Positions 15,140-15,690 of a DNA stretch of 15,690 bases are shown in pieces. Positions within the stretch are counted from its first letter, which is position 1. Each line of letters begins with the position of its first letter. Below the pieces are notes generated by a model. The model worked only from the letters and a program-made list of their open reading frames with translations. It ran no database searches and was not told where the DNA came from. The DNA comes from Synechococcaceae bacterium WB4_1_0192 (GTDB lineage Bacteria > Cyanobacteriota > Cyanobacteriia > PCC-6307 > Cyanobiaceae), in assembly GCA_009926195.1 (NCBI GenBank), contig RFPK01000019.1:1-15690 (forward strand), given 5' to 3'. Made by a program: the position numbers and the translations under genes.

Positions 15140-15172
15140 GGCGCGGCACTCGGACTGGGTCCCTGAACCTAA

Positions 15173-15220
15173 GGGGGGGGCAGGAGGACATGGGCCGTGC
15201 CCTTCCCCTCCTCGGCCGTG
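15173..15220 (-). promoter_or_regulatory. Strong RBS and ATG out of frame with the ATPase across an 8-C run
   Basis: On the minus strand, purine-rich GAGGAGGGGAAGGG lies before ATG 15191, with AAGGG spaced 8 nt from it. The ATG frame passes into eight C (complement of G at 15173-15180) and stops at 15045. With seven C, the frame would join the ATPase as MSSCPPLGSGTQSE and so on. A sequencing or assembly indel, or a phase-variable tract, could explain this. Confidence 0.6.
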
Positions 15221-15280
15221 ATCCAAACCGCTGCCTCCAGGGCAACGGCGGCTCACGGATGTCCACCAATTTGCAAAACC

Positions 15281-15294
15281 GTTTCGACGGCTAC
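15281..15294 (+). promoter_or_regulatory. Possible NtcA site upstream of amt
   Basis: GTT-N8-TAC (15281-15294) matches the NtcA consensus GTA-N8-TAC at five of six fixed bases, 64 bp before the amt start. Ammonium permease genes in cyanobacteria are usually NtcA-activated, which adds weight, but no TAN3T -10 box is clear at the expected spacing, so the call is tentative. Confidence 0.35.
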
Positions 15295-15357
15295 ACAGGC
15301 GGAGGGCGTCGCCGTTGGACTGTGCCACCGCGAACGTTGGAGAGGTTTCTCCCCTTC

Positions 15358-15690
15358 ATGGCCCATGTCCCCATGGCGGGCGGTGGTCCCACACCGCTGG
15401 CTGTTTTTGATCGCTTCCGCACCAAGGCGCTCGCCAAGGTTCAGGACCCTGAACTGAAGCGCTACGCCGTGCTGCTGCTGGCCTTCGGTGCCGGCCTGCT
15501 GCCCCTGATGGCCGGTTCGGCCAAGGCAGCCCTCACCAAAATGCCCACCGACGGCGCTGACACCCTGCTGATGCTGATGGGGTCGGCCCTGGTGCTGCTG
15601 ATGACCCCTGGCCTGGCGTTCTTCTACGGCGGCTTCACCCGCGCCAAGAACGTGCTCAACACGATGATGATGAGCTTCTTCCTGATGGGG
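15358..15690 (+). CDS. amt: Ammonium transporter Amt, N-terminal part (runs off the window)
   Basis: The frame is open from ATG 15358 to the window end, giving 111 residues of a protein that should be about 450-500 long. It starts with a signal-peptide-like helix (about 32-50, YAVLLLAFGAGLLPLMAG) as in cyanobacterial Amt proteins, then the first core helix with the family signature LMGSALVLLMTPGLAFFYGGFTRAKNVLN, followed by MMMSFF. Amt carries ammonium across the inner membrane and is made under nitrogen limitation; PII usually controls it. GGAGAGG at 15339-15345 is a Shine-Dalgarno sequence 12 nt before the ATG. An ATG at 15373 is an alternative start. It is divergent from the Ca2+ ATPase gene. 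Confidence 0.92.
   Translation, partial: MAHVPMAGGGPTPLAVFDRFRTKALAKVQDPELKRYAVLLLAFGAGLLPLMAGSAKAALTKMPTDGADTLLMLMGSALVLLMTPGLAFFYGGFTRAKNVLNTMMMSFFLMG

Noticed and set aside
12635..15166. Long plus-strand frame (843 codons) opposite the P-type ATPase
   Set aside because: It is a shadow frame with His/Gln/Gly-rich low-complexity translation and no recognisable motif.
15140..15328. N-terminal extension of the ATPase to ATG 15328
   Set aside because: The extra residues lack family character and would overlap the amt promoter; relatives start near the PxYHxLxxE block.
1..15690. tRNA, rRNA, insertion sequences or prophage genes
   Set aside because: None was seen: no cloverleaf-like segment, transposase motif or long terminal inverted repeats.

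Overview
The window looks like chromosomal DNA of a cyanobacterium of the Synechococcus/Cyanobium (picocyanobacterial) lineage. The evidence is a GC-rich sequence, an ABC nitrate transporter with the fused NrtC subunit found in cyanobacteria, a cyanobacterial-type group 2 sigma factor, a ZupT-type ZIP transporter, a PacL-like Ca2+ ATPase and the start of an Amt ammonium permease. No exact HIP1 octamer (GCGATCGC) was seen, which fits picocyanobacteria better than filamentous or PCC 7942-type strains. NrtABCD rather than the NrtP permease suggests a freshwater, brackish or coastal strain; this is inference.

Layout. Positions 1-686 (minus) hold a secreted four-Cys protein cut by the window edge and, before it, a short one-span membrane protein. 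Positions 741-5850 (minus) are the operon nrtA-nrtB-nrtC-nrtD, closed by a strong hairpin terminator at 705-737. An NtcA-like site and -10 box lie upstream of nrtA. Positions 6138-6680 (minus) encode a short Crp/Fnr-family regulator. Positions 6681-7297 are mostly non-coding: an 8-bp tandem repeat, a 13-bp direct repeat, a plus-strand terminator with no gene before it, and a doubtful small membrane ORF. Positions 7298-8251 (plus) encode a DUF6671 protein that meets a group 2 sigma factor gene (8254-9225, minus) tail to tail, 2 bp apart.

Positions 9688-12377 (plus) look like one transcription unit: a CaCA-type Na+/Ca2+ exchanger that has lost the core of its second alpha repeat, a ZIP metal transporter, and two related small zinc-ribbon membrane proteins. 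A P-type Ca2+ ATPase gene (12374-about 15139, minus) faces this unit and overlaps its last gene by 4 bp. An amt gene starts at 15358 (plus) and runs off the end.

Two themes emerge. One is nitrogen uptake: nitrate/nitrite import by NrtABCD at one end and ammonium import by Amt at the other, both with candidate NtcA sites. The other is divalent-cation handling: exchanger, ZIP transporter and Ca2+ ATPase side by side, with the paired zinc-ribbon proteins between them. The points most worth a second look are the exchanger's internal deletion, an 8-bp G/C run that puts the best ATPase start codon one base out of frame, the paralogous zinc-ribbon pair, and several short tandem repeats, two of them 15-bp in-frame repeats inside genes.
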